Origin: JAYPUG01 sp038117265
GTDB lineage: Bacteria; Pseudomonadota; Alphaproteobacteria; UBA6615
NCBI GenBank assembly: GCA_038117265.1
Contig: JAYOFO010000004.1
Coordinates: forward strand, 52,489-116,488
Reading direction: 5' to 3'
Length of the DNA: 64,000 nucleotides
Both the position numbers and the translations under genes were made by a program. The notes under the pieces are model-generated. The model saw only the letters and a program-made list of their open reading frames with translations. It had not been told where the DNA came from and made no database searches. Positions 17,373-26,603 of the stretch are shown one piece after another (positions within the stretch are counted from its first letter, which is position 1; every line of letters begins with the position of its first letter).

Positions 17373-18061
17373 TCGCCGTGCAGGACCTGCGTGATCTGCG
17401 CCATGATCGAGATGGCAATTTCTGCAGGGCTCTTTGCGTTGATGGCGAGGCCGACAGGCGAGTGGATGCGCGCGATCTCTTCGTCCGTGTAGCAGGCCTC
17501 CATGAGGCGCTCGACACGGCCGGCATGGGTGCGCCGGCTGCCCAGCGATCCGATGTAGAAGGCATCGGACCGCAGTGCGACGTGGAGCGCGGGGTCGTCC
17601 AGCTTGGGGTCGTGGGTCAGGGTGACGACCGCGGTTCGCGCATCGATGCCCAGCGTGCTCAGCGCATCGTCGGGCCAGTCCTCGCTCAGGGTGACATCGG
17701 GAAACCGGTCGCGGGTGGCGAAGGCGCCGCGGGGGTCGACGATCACGACCTCGTATCCCGACGTCTGTGCTAGCAGGACGAGCGGCTGGGCGATGTGGAC
17801 GGCGCCGACGACGATCAGTCGTTTCGGCGGGTTGAACACCTGCACGAACAGCGAGGCGTCGGTGTCGTGTACGCGCCCCGACTTGTCGTCGCGGATCGCG
17901 GCACGGGCCGCATCCAGCGTGGCGTCGTCGAGCGCCAGCGCGCCTTCGGCCCGGTCGGTGTAGACGAGGGCCTGTTCGCCGGATTCCAGGTTCGAGACCA
18001 GCGCCACCGGCTGCTTGGCTTCGCGTGCGGCGAGCAGGGCTTGGAGGGTTTCGGGGCGCAT
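17369..18061 (-). CDS. XdhC family protein (Rossmann C-terminal domain)
   Basis: Accessory protein of 230 residues for molybdenum hydroxylases. The C-terminal two thirds carry the XdhC Rossmann domain: RLIVVGAVHIAQPL near residue 80, VVIVDPRGAFATRDRFP, and IGSLGSRRTHAGRVERL. XdhC binds the cofactor and helps sulfurate and insert it. The gene overlaps the MoeA/MobA fusion by 4 bp and follows a short companion (18068-18415) that carries the XdhC/CoxI N-terminal type domain, so one XdhC function appears to be split into two genes. Confidence 0.88.
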   Translation of the reverse strand: MRPETLQALLAAREAKQPVALVSNLESGEQALVYTDRAEGALALDDATLDAARAAIRDDKSGRVHDTDASLFVQVFNPPKRLIVVGAVHIAQPLVLLAQTSGYEVVIVDPRGAFATRDRFPDVTLSEDWPDDALSTLGIDARTAVVTLTHDPKLDDPALHVALRSDAFYIGSLGSRRTHAGRVERLMEACYTDEEIARIHSPVGLAINAKSPAEIAISIMAQITQVLHGE

Positions 18062-18067
18062 GTCGGG

Positions 18068-18415
18068 TCAGTCGATCCGCTCGACCCAGACCTCGACCTT
18101 GCCACCGCAGGCGAGGCCGACTTCCCAGGCCATTTCGTCGGACACGCCGAAGTCGAGCAGGCGCGGCTTGCCGTCCTTCATCACCTCGCGGGCCTCGTGG
18201 ACGACGGCACCCTCGATGCAGCCGCCCGAGACCGAGCCGATCATGTTGCCGTCCTCGTCGATGGCGAGCTGGCTGCCGACGGGACGGGGCGAGGAGCCCC
18301 AGGTGCTGACGACCGTCGCCAGGGCGACGTTGCGACCGCCTTGCCGCCATGCGGCGGCCTGTTCGACGATGTCGTCATGGTCGAGGGTCTGCAGGTTGAT
18401 CGATGCTTCGCTCAT
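18068..18415 (-). CDS. XdhC/CoxI family protein, short N-terminal-domain form
   Basis: A 115-residue protein containing the conserved XdhC_CoxI segment: VALATVVSTWGSSPRPVGSQ, then IGSVSGGCIEGAVV. The start at 18415 overlaps the CoxE stop as ATGA; a longer reading from 18433 lies inside coxE and is less likely. It stands 6 bp before the Rossmann-type XdhC gene, and the two would together cover the length of a standard XdhC. The role is maturation of the CoxL cofactor. Confidence 0.88.
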   Translation of the reverse strand: MSEASINLQTLDHDDIVEQAAAWRQGGRNVALATVVSTWGSSPRPVGSQLAIDEDGNMIGSVSGGCIEGAVVHEAREVMKDGKPRLLDFGVSDEMAWEVGLACGGKVEVWVERID

Positions 18416-19719
18416 TCGGCTGCCTCCTGCCACTTGCGCGCCACCTTGGCCCGTTCCGGGGCCGGTTTCGACAGCGACGCGGCCAACTGTTCCAGGCTTT
18501 CCAGGTTGTGGATCGAACGGAACTCGTCGACGTGCGGCAGGATCGACCGAGCGCCGAGCGACTTCGGTTCGTAACGATCATAACGTAGGAGCGGGTTCAG
18601 CCAGATCAAGCGGCGGCATGACATGTGCAAGCGCTCGATCTCGCCCTCCAGCCCGTCCGCGGCGTCGCGGTCGAGGCCGTCGGTGATCATCAGGACCACC
18701 GCACCCTGGCCGAGCACGCGACGCGACCATTGCGTGTTGAAGTCGTGCAGCGAATGGCCGATCCGGGTGCCGCCCGACCAGTCGTCGACCGCTTCGACCA
18801 CCTTGTCCAGCGCCTCGTCGACATCCTTGTAGCGCAGCTGGCGGGTGACGTTGGTCAGCTGCGTGCCGAACAGGAAGGTGTGGACCCGGTCGCGGTCGTT
18901 CGTGACGGCGTGCATGAAGTGCAGCATCATGCGCGAATAGCGGCTCATCGAGCCCGAGATGTCGCACAGCACGACCAGGGGCGGGGGGCGCCGCTTGCGC
19001 TTGCGGTACTGCAGCGGGATCGAGGCGCCGCCGCCGCGCATCGCCGCGCGCAGGGTGGCCCGCATGTCGATCCGCCGGCCGCGCTTGTCGCGGCGGAACC
19101 GGCGGGTCGGCATCTCGTCGATAGGCAGGCGCATGCGCGCGATAGCTCGCTTAGCCGCCTCGACCTCCTCGCGCGACATCTTCTCGAAGTCGGTCTTCTG
19201 CAAAACCTCGTTGGCCGACCAGGTCATCACCGCATCGACGGTGATCTCGGGGTCTTCCTCGTCCTCGCCGTCGCCCTGGCCCGGCATCTCCGAGCGGTCC
19301 TGCTGCAGCGCCTCGGCCAGCCGGCGGTTCATTTCCTCGGCCTGCTGCTGGGCGTCGGGGTCGACGAAGGAGGGCAGGACCAGAGAGGCCATTCGCTCGA
19401 GCAGCTTGGGATTCCGCCAGAAGACGTGGAACGCCTGGTCGAAGATTTCACGCTGGTCGCGCCGGTTCACGAACACGGCGTGGAGCGTCCAGTAGAAATC
19501 GTCGCGGTTGCCGATGCCCACCGTCTCGACGGCGTTGATGGCCTCGATCACCCGTCCTGGCCCCACCGGCAGGCCCGCAGCGCGCAGCACGCGCGCGAAA
19601 TGCATGATGTTCGTGGCGATCCGGCCCTCGTCGCCCGCGCGGGCCTCGGGAATCTCGTCGAGCGCCGTCCTGGCCCGGATCGCCGGGCGGGCCTCGTCGG
19701 GGATCGCCTTCTCGGACAC
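18412..19719 (-). CDS. coxE: CoxE-like VWA domain protein
   Basis: Protein of 435 residues with a C-terminal von Willebrand factor A domain. The metal-ion-dependent adhesion site DISGSMSRYSRM is intact near residue 255, and the other loop residues are in WSGGTRIG and MITDGLDRDA. In Oligotropha-type systems CoxE works with the AAA+ protein CoxD to insert or mature the [CuSMoO2] centre, in the cytoplasm at the membrane. It follows the CoxD-like gene by 9 bp and overlaps the next gene by 4 bp. The N-terminal 200 residues are acidic and family-typical. Confidence 0.9.
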   Translation of the reverse strand: MSEKAIPDEARPAIRARTALDEIPEARAGDEGRIATNIMHFARVLRAAGLPVGPGRVIEAINAVETVGIGNRDDFYWTLHAVFVNRRDQREIFDQAFHVFWRNPKLLERMASLVLPSFVDPDAQQQAEEMNRRLAEALQQDRSEMPGQGDGEDEEDPEITVDAVMTWSANEVLQKTDFEKMSREEVEAAKRAIARMRLPIDEMPTRRFRRDKRGRRIDMRATLRAAMRGGGASIPLQYRKRKRRPPPLVVLCDISGSMSRYSRMMLHFMHAVTNDRDRVHTFLFGTQLTNVTRQLRYKDVDEALDKVVEAVDDWSGGTRIGHSLHDFNTQWSRRVLGQGAVVLMITDGLDRDAADGLEGEIERLHMSCRRLIWLNPLLRYDRYEPKSLGARSILPHVDEFRSIHNLESLEQLAASLSKPAPERAKVARKWQEAAE

Positions 19720-19728
19720 CGCGGCGTC

Positions 19729-20655
19729 CTAGCTCGTCGCCGTCTGCGCCAACGCGACCTCGCTCTTGACCTGATCGAGGATGCGTGCGGCCTCGCTGCC
19801 GCGGATCTTGGCGATGTCGTCCTGGTACTTGAGCAGCACGCCCAGCGTGTCGTCGATCGCCTCGGGCGTGAGTTCGATTATGTCGAGCTGGTGCAGCGCC
19901 GAGGCCCAGTCGATCGTCTCGGCGATGCCCGGCAGCTTGAACAGGTCCATCTCGCGCAGCTTCTGGACGAATTCGACGACCTGGCACGACAGCCTCGCGC
20001 CGGCCTGGGGCGCCTTGATCGCCAGGATTTCCAGCTCGCGCACGGCATCGGGATAGTCGACCCAGTAATAGAAGCAGCGGCGCTTCAGCGCGTCGTGAAT
20101 CTCGCGCGTGCGGTTCGAGGTGATGACGACGATCGGCGGCTTGTCGGCGCGGATCGTGCCGATCTCGGGGATCGTGATCTGGAAGTCCGACAGCACCTCC
20201 AGCAGGTAGGCCTCGAACGCCTCGTCGGTGCGGTCGAGCTCGTCGATCAGCAGCACGGGCGGGCCGTCGGCGGACGGGTCGAGCGCCTGCAGCAGGGGGC
20301 GGTGGATCAGGAACCGGTTGGAGAAGATGTCGTCGCCCAGGCGCTCGCGGTCGGCGACGCCCTCGGCCTCGGCCATGCGGATCTCGATCATCTGGGCCGA
20401 ATAGTTCCACTCGTACACGGCGGACGCCACATCGAGGCCCTCGTAACACTGCAGGCGCACCAGCCGGCGGCCCAGCGTGTCGGCCAGCACCTTGGCGATC
20501 TCGGTCTTCCCGACACCGGCCTCGCCCTCGAGGAAGAGGGGGCGTCCGAGCTGCAGCGACAGGTAGACCGCCGTCGCCAGGCTGCGGTCGGAGACGTAGT
20601 TGCCGTCGGCAAGCAGCTCCAGGGTGCTTTCGACGTTCTCAGGAAGACTGGTCAA
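19729..20655 (-). CDS. coxD: CoxD-like MoxR-family AAA+ ATPase
   Basis: ATPase of 308 residues. Walker A is EGEAGVGKTEIAK (near residue 42), Walker B is LLIDELDRTDEAFEAYLLEV (near 115), sensor 1 is VITSNRTREI and the Arg-finger region is RRCFYYWVDYP. MoxR proteins pair with VWA proteins as metal-insertion chaperones, and coxE comes next with a 9-bp gap. A 176-bp gap with a hairpin separates it from coxM, so it may have its own promoter. Confidence 0.9.
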   Translation of the reverse strand: MTSLPENVESTLELLADGNYVSDRSLATAVYLSLQLGRPLFLEGEAGVGKTEIAKVLADTLGRRLVRLQCYEGLDVASAVYEWNYSAQMIEIRMAEAEGVADRERLGDDIFSNRFLIHRPLLQALDPSADGPPVLLIDELDRTDEAFEAYLLEVLSDFQITIPEIGTIRADKPPIVVITSNRTREIHDALKRRCFYYWVDYPDAVRELEILAIKAPQAGARLSCQVVEFVQKLREMDLFKLPGIAETIDWASALHQLDIIELTPEAIDDTLGVLLKYQDDIAKIRGSEAARILDQVKSEVALAQTATS

Positions 20656-20779
20656 GGGAATTTCTCACCCGCGTTGCGGCGCGAACGAACGGTTCGCCCA
20701 TGAATTGAAGGTATTCCGATGTTCGGGGTCTGACGTTGATATAGCTCAGGGACCGCATTCGTCCAACCCGACCAAGCAA

Positions 20780-20806
20780 GACGGCCGGGGCGGGGCCCCG
20801 GCCGTC
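20780..20806 (-). terminator. GC-rich hairpin after coxM, probable (partial) terminator
   Basis: A 12-bp perfect inverted repeat, arms 20780-20791 and 20795-20806, with a 3-base loop. It begins 26 bp downstream of the coxM stop on the minus strand. The following transcript reads CTTGCTTGG, with only a poor U tract, so it may attenuate rather than stop transcription into coxD. Confidence 0.6.
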
Positions 20807-20831
20807 GCGCCAGTATATACGGCGATTGGGA

Positions 20832-21629
20832 TCAGCCGGCAGCGGCAACCGCGCGGCTCGCCATCACCGAGATGAGGTGCGCGCGATAGTCTGCGGAGGC
20901 ATGGATGTCGGCGTTGAGACCGTCGGCCGACATCTTCACGCCCTTGGCGGCATCGGCGCTCCAGTTGCCCGACAGCGCGCTCTCGATCTCGGCGGCGCGG
21001 AACACGCCGTCCTGGCCGGCGCCGGTCACCGCGACGCGGATCTCGCCACCGGTCTGCGCGACCATCACGCCCACCAGCGCATAGCGCGAGGCGGGGTTCG
21101 GGAACTTGGTGTAGGCCGCCTTGCCGGGGACGGGGAAGCGGACCGCGGTGATCAGCTCACCTTCCTCGAGCGTGGTGGTGAACATGCCGTCGAAATAATC
21201 GTCGGCGGCGATCTCGCGCTTGTTCGTGATCACCGTAGCGTTCAGGCCGAGCACTGCGGCCGGATAGTCGGCGGCCGGGTCGTTGTTGGCCAGCGAACCG
21301 CCGATGGTGCCGCGGTTGCGCACCTGGGGATCGCCGATATGGCTGGCGAGGCTGGCGAGCGCCGGGATCTTGCTCTGGACCACAGGCGAATTCGCCACGT
21401 CGACGTGGCGGGTCATCGCCTTGATGGTGACGCTGTCGCCGCCATCCTCGATGCCGACCAGGTCGCCGATGCCGGCGAGGTCGACGAGGTCCGAAGGCTG
21501 CGCGAGGCGCTGCTTCAGCGTCGGAATCAGGGTCATGCCGCCGGCCAGGAACCGGCCGTCCTCGGACGAAGTCACGGCTTTGGCTGCAGCGTCGGCCGAA
21601 CCCGCCTTCTGATAGTTGAACTGGTACAT
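20832..21629 (-). CDS. coxM: FAD-binding medium subunit, CoxM-like
   Basis: Flavoprotein subunit of 265 residues of a CO-dehydrogenase/xanthine-dehydrogenase family enzyme. It passes electrons from the iron-sulfur subunit to the acceptor. The FAD-binding motifs are AGGMTLIPTLKQRL (near residue 32) and IGGSLANNDPAADYPA (near 110). It lies 22 bp after coxL and is the last of the structural genes, giving the order S-L-M. Confidence 0.92.
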   Translation of the reverse strand: MYQFNYQKAGSADAAAKAVTSSEDGRFLAGGMTLIPTLKQRLAQPSDLVDLAGIGDLVGIEDGGDSVTIKAMTRHVDVANSPVVQSKIPALASLASHIGDPQVRNRGTIGGSLANNDPAADYPAAVLGLNATVITNKREIAADDYFDGMFTTTLEEGELITAVRFPVPGKAAYTKFPNPASRYALVGVMVAQTGGEIRVAVTGAGQDGVFRAAEIESALSGNWSADAAKGVKMSADGLNADIHASADYRAHLISVMASRAVAAAG

Positions 21630-21651
21630 CGTCTACCTCCCTCGCCAGACG

Positions 21652-24030
21652 TTACTCCGCCGCCTGGCGGATCGTGGAACCGTTGATCGCCTGCCAAACC
21701 TTCTGCGGCGTGGCCGGCATTGAAATGTCTTCGACGCCGAGCGGCGCCAGTGCGTCGAGGATCGCGTTGATCACCGCTGGCGGCGAGCCGATGGCACCGA
21801 CCTCGCCGACGCCCTTGACCTCGAGCGGGTTGGACGCGCCCATCACGCTCTTGGTCGAGGCCGCATAGCTCGGCACGTCGTCGGCCCGCGGCATGGTGTA
21901 GTCCATGTACGAGCCGGACAGGAGCTGTCCGTCGCTGTCGTAGACGCAGCCCTCGAGCAGCGCCTGGCCAATGCCCTGGGTCAGGCCGCCATGGACCTGT
22001 CCCTCGACGATCATCGGGTTGATGACGCGCCCGACATCGTCGACCGCCGTCATGCCCACGATCTCGACATCGCCCGTCTCGGGGTCGACCTCGACCTCGC
22101 AGATGTGACAGCCGCCGGGGAAGCTGAAGTTGAGCGGGTCGTAGAACGCGTTCTCGTCGAGCCCGGGCTCGATCTCCTCGATCGGGTAGTTGTGGGGCAC
22201 ATAGGCCGCCAGCGAGACCTCGCCGAACGCCATCTCCTTGTCGGTGCCCGCGACGGTGAACTTGCCGTCTGCGAACTCGATGTCTGAGACGTCGGCCTCG
22301 AGGATGTGCGCCGCGATCTTCTTGGCCTTGTCGATGACCTTGTTACAGGCCTTGAGGATCGCCGGCCCCCCCACCGCGAGCGAACGCGAGCCGTAGGTGC
22401 CCATGCCGAACTGGACCTGGTCGGTGTCGCCGTGGCTGATCTCGACGTTCTCGATCGGGATGCCGAACGTGTCGGAGACGAGCTGGGCGAAAGTGGTCTC
22501 GTGGCCCTGGCCGTGGCTGTGGGTGCCCGTGTAGACGGTCACCGAGCCGGTCGGGTGCACGCGCACCTGCGCGGACTCATAGAGTCCTGCGCGGGCGCCC
22601 AGCGCCCCGGCGACGGCCGACGGCGCGATGCCGCACGCCTCGATATAGGTAGAAATGCCGATGCCGCGCAGCTTGCCGACTTTCTCCGCCGCGGCACGTC
22701 GCTTCTCGAAGCCGGCATAGTCGGCGGCCTCGAGTGCGGCATCGAACGAGGCGGGATAGTCGCCGCAGTCGTACTGCAGCGCCACCGGCGTCTGGTAGGG
22801 GAACTGGTCCGGCTGGATCATGTTCCGCTTGCGCAGCTCGACGGGGTCGATGCCCGTCTCGCGCGCCGCCTTGGCGACGAGGCGTTCGAGCAGGTAGGTG
22901 CATTCGGGGCGCCCGGCGCCGCGATAGGCGTCGACAGGCACGGTGTTGGTGAACACCGTCTGCACCTCGGCATAGATCGCGGGCGTCTGGTACACGCCGG
23001 CGAGCAGGGTCGCGTAGAGGTAAGTCGGCACGCTCGACCCGAACGTCGAGAGATAGGCGCCGATGTTAGCCTTGGTCGCGACACGCAGGCCGATGAACTT
23101 GCCGTCGGCGTCGAGCGCGAGCTCGGCGTGGCTCTCATGGTCGCGGCCGTGGGCGTCGGTCATGAAGGATTCCGAACGCTCCGCCGTCCACTTGATCGGG
23201 CGGTTCACCTTGGCCGCGGCCCAGGTGAGGATCGCCTCCTCGGCGTAGTGGAAGATCTTCGAGCCGAAGCCGCCGCCGACATCGGGCGCGACGACGCGCA
23301 GCTTGTGCTCGGGAATCTGCAGCACGAACGCGCCCATCAGCAGCCGGATGACGTGCGGGTTCTGGCTGGTGGTGTAGAGCGTGTGGCGGCCCGACGTGCG
23401 GTCGTAGTCCGAGATCGCCGCGCGCGGCTCCATCGCGTTGGGGATCAGGCGGTTGTTGACCAGGTCGATCGAGACGATTGTCGCGGCGTTCGCGAAGGCG
23501 GCGTCGGTGGCCTCCTTGTCGCCGATCTCCCAGTCGAAGCAGCGATTGTTGGGGACGTCGTCATGGACGAGGGTCCCGCCTGCCAGCGCCGCGTCCATGT
23601 CGATGACGGCGGGCAGCACATCGTAGTCGACGGCGATCAGTTCGGCGGCGTCGCGCGCCTGGCCGCGGGTCTCGGCGATGACGATGGCGACCTGGTCGCC
23701 GACGTGACGCACCTTGTCGACGGCCAGCGGCGGGTGGCCCGGCTCGAGCATCGGCGAGCCGTCCTTGTTGTGGATCTGCCAGCCGCAGGGCAGGCCGCCA
23801 ACCCCGTCAGCGGCCATGTCGGCGCCGGTCAGCACGGCCAGCACGCCGTCGGCGGCGCGCGCCTTCGAGGTGTCGACCTTCGCCAGCTTCGCGTGCGCGT
23901 GCGGCGACCGCAGAATCCAGGCGTGGGCCTGGCCCGGCCGGTTGATGTCGTCGGTGTAGTTGCCGTTCCCCGTCAGGAACCGCCGGTCCTCAACGCGCCT
24001 GACGGGAGCTCCGATACCGGTGGCCGTCAT
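21652..24030 (-). CDS. coxL: Molybdopterin large subunit, form II CoxL-like
   Basis: Catalytic subunit of 792 residues of a molybdenum hydroxylase. GGGFGSK near residue 252 binds the cofactor, and the active-site loop reads VPVDAYRGAGRPE (A368-R374). AYRGAGR is the mark of form II CoxL; genuine CO-oxidising form I enzymes have AYxCSFR. The Cys that carries copper in form I is therefore absent. The conserved Glu near the C-terminus is in VKGVGEVGAIGSPP. It lies 4 bp after coxS. Form II enzymes are widespread and their substrates are mostly unproven, so CO oxidation should not be assumed. Confidence 0.93.
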   Translation of the reverse strand: MTATGIGAPVRRVEDRRFLTGNGNYTDDINRPGQAHAWILRSPHAHAKLAKVDTSKARAADGVLAVLTGADMAADGVGGLPCGWQIHNKDGSPMLEPGHPPLAVDKVRHVGDQVAIVIAETRGQARDAAELIAVDYDVLPAVIDMDAALAGGTLVHDDVPNNRCFDWEIGDKEATDAAFANAATIVSIDLVNNRLIPNAMEPRAAISDYDRTSGRHTLYTTSQNPHVIRLLMGAFVLQIPEHKLRVVAPDVGGGFGSKIFHYAEEAILTWAAAKVNRPIKWTAERSESFMTDAHGRDHESHAELALDADGKFIGLRVATKANIGAYLSTFGSSVPTYLYATLLAGVYQTPAIYAEVQTVFTNTVPVDAYRGAGRPECTYLLERLVAKAARETGIDPVELRKRNMIQPDQFPYQTPVALQYDCGDYPASFDAALEAADYAGFEKRRAAAEKVGKLRGIGISTYIEACGIAPSAVAGALGARAGLYESAQVRVHPTGSVTVYTGTHSHGQGHETTFAQLVSDTFGIPIENVEISHGDTDQVQFGMGTYGSRSLAVGGPAILKACNKVIDKAKKIAAHILEADVSDIEFADGKFTVAGTDKEMAFGEVSLAAYVPHNYPIEEIEPGLDENAFYDPLNFSFPGGCHICEVEVDPETGDVEIVGMTAVDDVGRVINPMIVEGQVHGGLTQGIGQALLEGCVYDSDGQLLSGSYMDYTMPRADDVPSYAASTKSVMGASNPLEVKGVGEVGAIGSPPAVINAILDALAPLGVEDISMPATPQKVWQAINGSTIRQAAE

Positions 24031-24034
24031 GACG

Positions 24035-24502
24035 TTATCCCTTCAGGGCTTGTGCGCCGGCCAGGATGGACTTGACGATATTGTGGTAGCCGGTGCAGCG
24101 GCAGAGGTTGCCCTCGAGCCACTCGCGAACATCTTTCTCGCTCGGATCGGAGTTCTTCTTCACCAGATCGAGCGCGCTCATTACCATGCCCGGAGTGCAG
24201 AAGCCGCACTGCAGGCCGTGGTTCTCGCGGAAGGCCTCCTGCATCGGGTGCAGGGTGTCGCCGTCGGCCAGGCCCTCGATCGAGGTGACGTCGGCTCCTT
24301 CGTTCTGCATCGCCAACGTCGTGCACGACTTCACGGACTCGCCGTTCACATGCACCACGCACGCGCCGCACTGGCTGGTGTCGCAGCCGACATGGGTACC
24401 GGTCAGCCCCAGATGTTCGCGAAGATACTGAACGAGCAAGGTCCTCGGCTCGACATCAGCCGAGACGGACTTTCCGTTCACCGTCATGGACACGGTGGGC
24501 AT
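24035..24502 (-). CDS. coxS: 2Fe-2S small subunit, CoxS-like
   Basis: Electron-transfer subunit of 155 residues. The plant-type ferredoxin cluster motif is CDTSQCGACVVHVNGESVKSC minus its last residues (near 42-60), and the second cluster is bound by CGFCTPGMVM and CRCTGYHNI (near 100-140). The gene lies immediately before coxL with a 4-bp gap. A 157-bp spacer separates it from coxG upstream, which could hold a second promoter. Confidence 0.94.
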   Translation of the reverse strand: MPTVSMTVNGKSVSADVEPRTLLVQYLREHLGLTGTHVGCDTSQCGACVVHVNGESVKSCTTLAMQNEGADVTSIEGLADGDTLHPMQEAFRENHGLQCGFCTPGMVMSALDLVKKNSDPSEKDVREWLEGNLCRCTGYHNIVKSILAGAQALKG

Positions 24503-24659
24503 TACGCTCCTCCCTGCTTCGGGTTGCCCCGTTAAATGCGGCCCGGTGCGCCGGAATTCGGGCGCACCGAACCTGTTGATTACAGAACCCGAGTTTCATC
24601 CGCCCCGCGCCTTGCGTCAAGGCGCTGCGCGGCGAAAACCTCCGTTTGCGACGAAATTC

Positions 24660-25265
24660 CTAGGACACGAGCGCCGCGATGACGACGATGGCGACGATCG
24701 CGCCGACGATCCAGGTGCCGACGCCGACCTGGGCCAGGGCGCGGGTGTCGCCGGCCGTCGGAGCGGGTGCGGCGGCCGGCGCGGCGGGTGCCGGTTCGCC
24801 GGTCGGGGCCTCGGCCGCGCCGCCATCCTGTTCGACGGCCGCGGCGAAGTTCTCGAAGAACTGCGAGGCCATCTTCTTGGCTGTGCCGTCGATCAGGCGT
24901 GCGCCGAGCTGGGCGAGCTTGCCGCCGACCTGGGCATCGACCTCGTACTTCAGGATGGTCGCGCCGCCATCGTCTTCGAGGCGGACATTGGCGCCGCCCT
25001 TGGCAAACCCAGCCGCGCCGCCCTTGCCCTCGCCGGAGATGCGGTAGCCGTTGGGTGCATCGATGTCGGTCAGTTGGACAGCGCCCGCGAACTTCGCCTT
25101 CACCGGGCCGACCTTGGCCGTGACCTTCGCCTCGAACGAGGTGTCGGAGGTCTGCTCGATCTCGTCGCATCCGGGGATCGACTGCTTGAGGACGTCGGGA
25201 TCGTTGAGTGCGGCCCACACCTTCTCGCGCGGGGCTTCGATCCTGTATTCGCCGGTCATTTCCAT
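24660..25265 (-). CDS. coxG: CoxG-like SRPBCC protein with C-terminal membrane anchor
   Basis: Protein of 201 residues. Residues 1-145 form an SRPBCC/CoxG domain (MTGEYRIEAPREKVWAALND at the start; GGKLAQLGARLIDGTAKKM near 115). An Ala/Pro-rich linker follows, then a single hydrophobic helix at the C-terminus (WIVGAIVAIVVIAALVS). CoxG is thought to recruit CO dehydrogenase to the inner face of the membrane, and the tail helix fits that. It is the first gene of the cox operon, 82 bp from the converging end of the MFS gene's terminator region. Confidence 0.9.
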   Translation of the reverse strand: MEMTGEYRIEAPREKVWAALNDPDVLKQSIPGCDEIEQTSDTSFEAKVTAKVGPVKAKFAGAVQLTDIDAPNGYRISGEGKGGAAGFAKGGANVRLEDDGGATILKYEVDAQVGGKLAQLGARLIDGTAKKMASQFFENFAAAVEQDGGAAEAPTGEPAPAAPAAAPAPTAGDTRALAQVGVGTWIVGAIVAIVVIAALVS

Positions 25266-25304
25266 GGCGATGGTCCTTCTGACGCTTGGGCTGGAGATGG
25301 CCGG

Positions 25305-25329
25305 AAAATAGACCCCGCCCGGCGGCGGG
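25305..25329 (-). terminator. Probable terminator after the MFS gene
   Basis: On the minus strand a short GC stem (25324-25329 with 25314-25319, 4-base loop) is followed within a few bases by a TATTTT tract (25305-25310). It lies about 20 bp past the MFS stop and before coxG, so it would separate the TRAP/MFS genes from the cox operon. Confidence 0.5.
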
Positions 25330-25347
25330 ACAAGCCGTGTCTAGGGG

Positions 25348-26556
25348 TTATCGGCGCGATATTCGGCGCCCCGCGACCCGGTTCACGCAGACCGCGCCGG
25401 CGAACGAGCCGGCACCGATGGTCGCGAAGGCGAGGAACCAGGCGAGCCCCGACGCCTGGCCGCCGGAACTGTCCAGCACGAACCCGACGGCAAGCGGGCC
25501 GAGCAGGGCGGCGGAGAATCCGAACAGCGAGTGCACGGCAAGGGTCAGGCCGCGATAACCCGCCGCCGCCTGCTGGACCGCGCCCGCGGTCAGCGAGCCC
25601 GAATCTCCCATCACGAGGCCGCTGTAGACGAAGAAGACCACGACGACGACCGCAAACGGCAGGCCGGGTGTGAGCCCCATGACGAGCGCGGCCGCGAACG
25701 AGGACAGCATGGCGAACGTCACGACGCGCCGGCGCCCGTATCGCTCGCACAATTCGTTGCCGACGAGGCTGGCGCCGACCGCAGCGAGGTTTGCCGCCGC
25801 CGCCACGAGCGCGGCGTCGGCCGTCGCGGTGCCGGCGCTGCGTTCCGAGGCGAAGACGAGGAAGGCGACGATCCATCCGCGCAGCGCGAACAGCTCCCAG
25901 GAATGCCCGGCATAGCCGAGCACATAGGCCATGGCCGGCCGGTTGCACAGGACGGGCCGGATGTCGAACATCGCCGTCGGCGGGCGTTCCTCGGGCAGGG
26001 GTGCGCGGGACCGGAGGAGGGCGCGTGCCAGCACGGCGGCAAGCAGGGGGCCGAATGCGGCGGCTCCGAACGCCGCGGGCCAGCCGAACGCCGTTCCGAC
26101 CAGGCCGTTCAGGCCGAACGACACGCCGGCACCGACCGAGAAGCCCGCAGTATAGGTTGCAACGCCGCGCGAGGGCACGGGATGCGGCAGCCGGTCGGTC
26201 AGTACCTTGAGACCGGTCATGTAGGTGCCGCCCACGCCCGCACCCTGCACCGCGTTCCAGGCCATCGCCGACCAGAAGCCGTCGGCAAGCGCGGCGAAGC
26301 CGGCGAGGCCCGCGGCCGAGACGAACAGGCTGGCGATGTAGATGCGCCGCGAATCCACCCGATCGGTCCAGGGCACCAGGATCGCGACCGCTGCGACGTA
26401 GCCGGCAAAGTAGATGCCGCTGATCCAGCCGGCTTCCGTGTTCGTCAGCGCCCATTCCGCCTGCAGGGGAAGAAGCAGCGCGGGGAAGGCGGCGAACCCG
26501 GTCATGCTCGCGATATGGGCGACGAACATGGTGGCGATGGTGGCGGCCGGCGACAT
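25348..26556 (-). CDS. MFS transporter
   Basis: Inner-membrane carrier of 402 residues with twelve hydrophobic segments. The loop 2-3 motif is present in diverged form (DRVDSRRIY near residue 64), and GNELCERYGRRRVV repeats it in the second half. The start at 26556 is the first Met of the hydrophobic N-terminus; the much longer open frame upstream is the antiphase reading of the TRAP permease. It follows the TRAP permease by 47 bp on the same strand and may share its transcript. The substrate is unknown. Confidence 0.88.
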   Translation of the reverse strand: MSPAATIATMFVAHIASMTGFAAFPALLLPLQAEWALTNTEAGWISGIYFAGYVAAVAILVPWTDRVDSRRIYIASLFVSAAGLAGFAALADGFWSAMAWNAVQGAGVGGTYMTGLKVLTDRLPHPVPSRGVATYTAGFSVGAGVSFGLNGLVGTAFGWPAAFGAAAFGPLLAAVLARALLRSRAPLPEERPPTAMFDIRPVLCNRPAMAYVLGYAGHSWELFALRGWIVAFLVFASERSAGTATADAALVAAAANLAAVGASLVGNELCERYGRRRVVTFAMLSSFAAALVMGLTPGLPFAVVVVVFFVYSGLVMGDSGSLTAGAVQQAAAGYRGLTLAVHSLFGFSAALLGPLAVGFVLDSSGGQASGLAWFLAFATIGAGSFAGAVCVNRVAGRRISRR

Positions 26557-26603
26557 GCCGGCGGTTATATCGCCGTGGCCGCGCCGGCGGTTGCGAAATC
26601 GGC

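Noticed and set aside
21652..24030. CoxL as a true carbon monoxide dehydrogenase
   Set aside because: The active-site loop is AYRGAGR (form II); form I enzymes need AYxCSFR.
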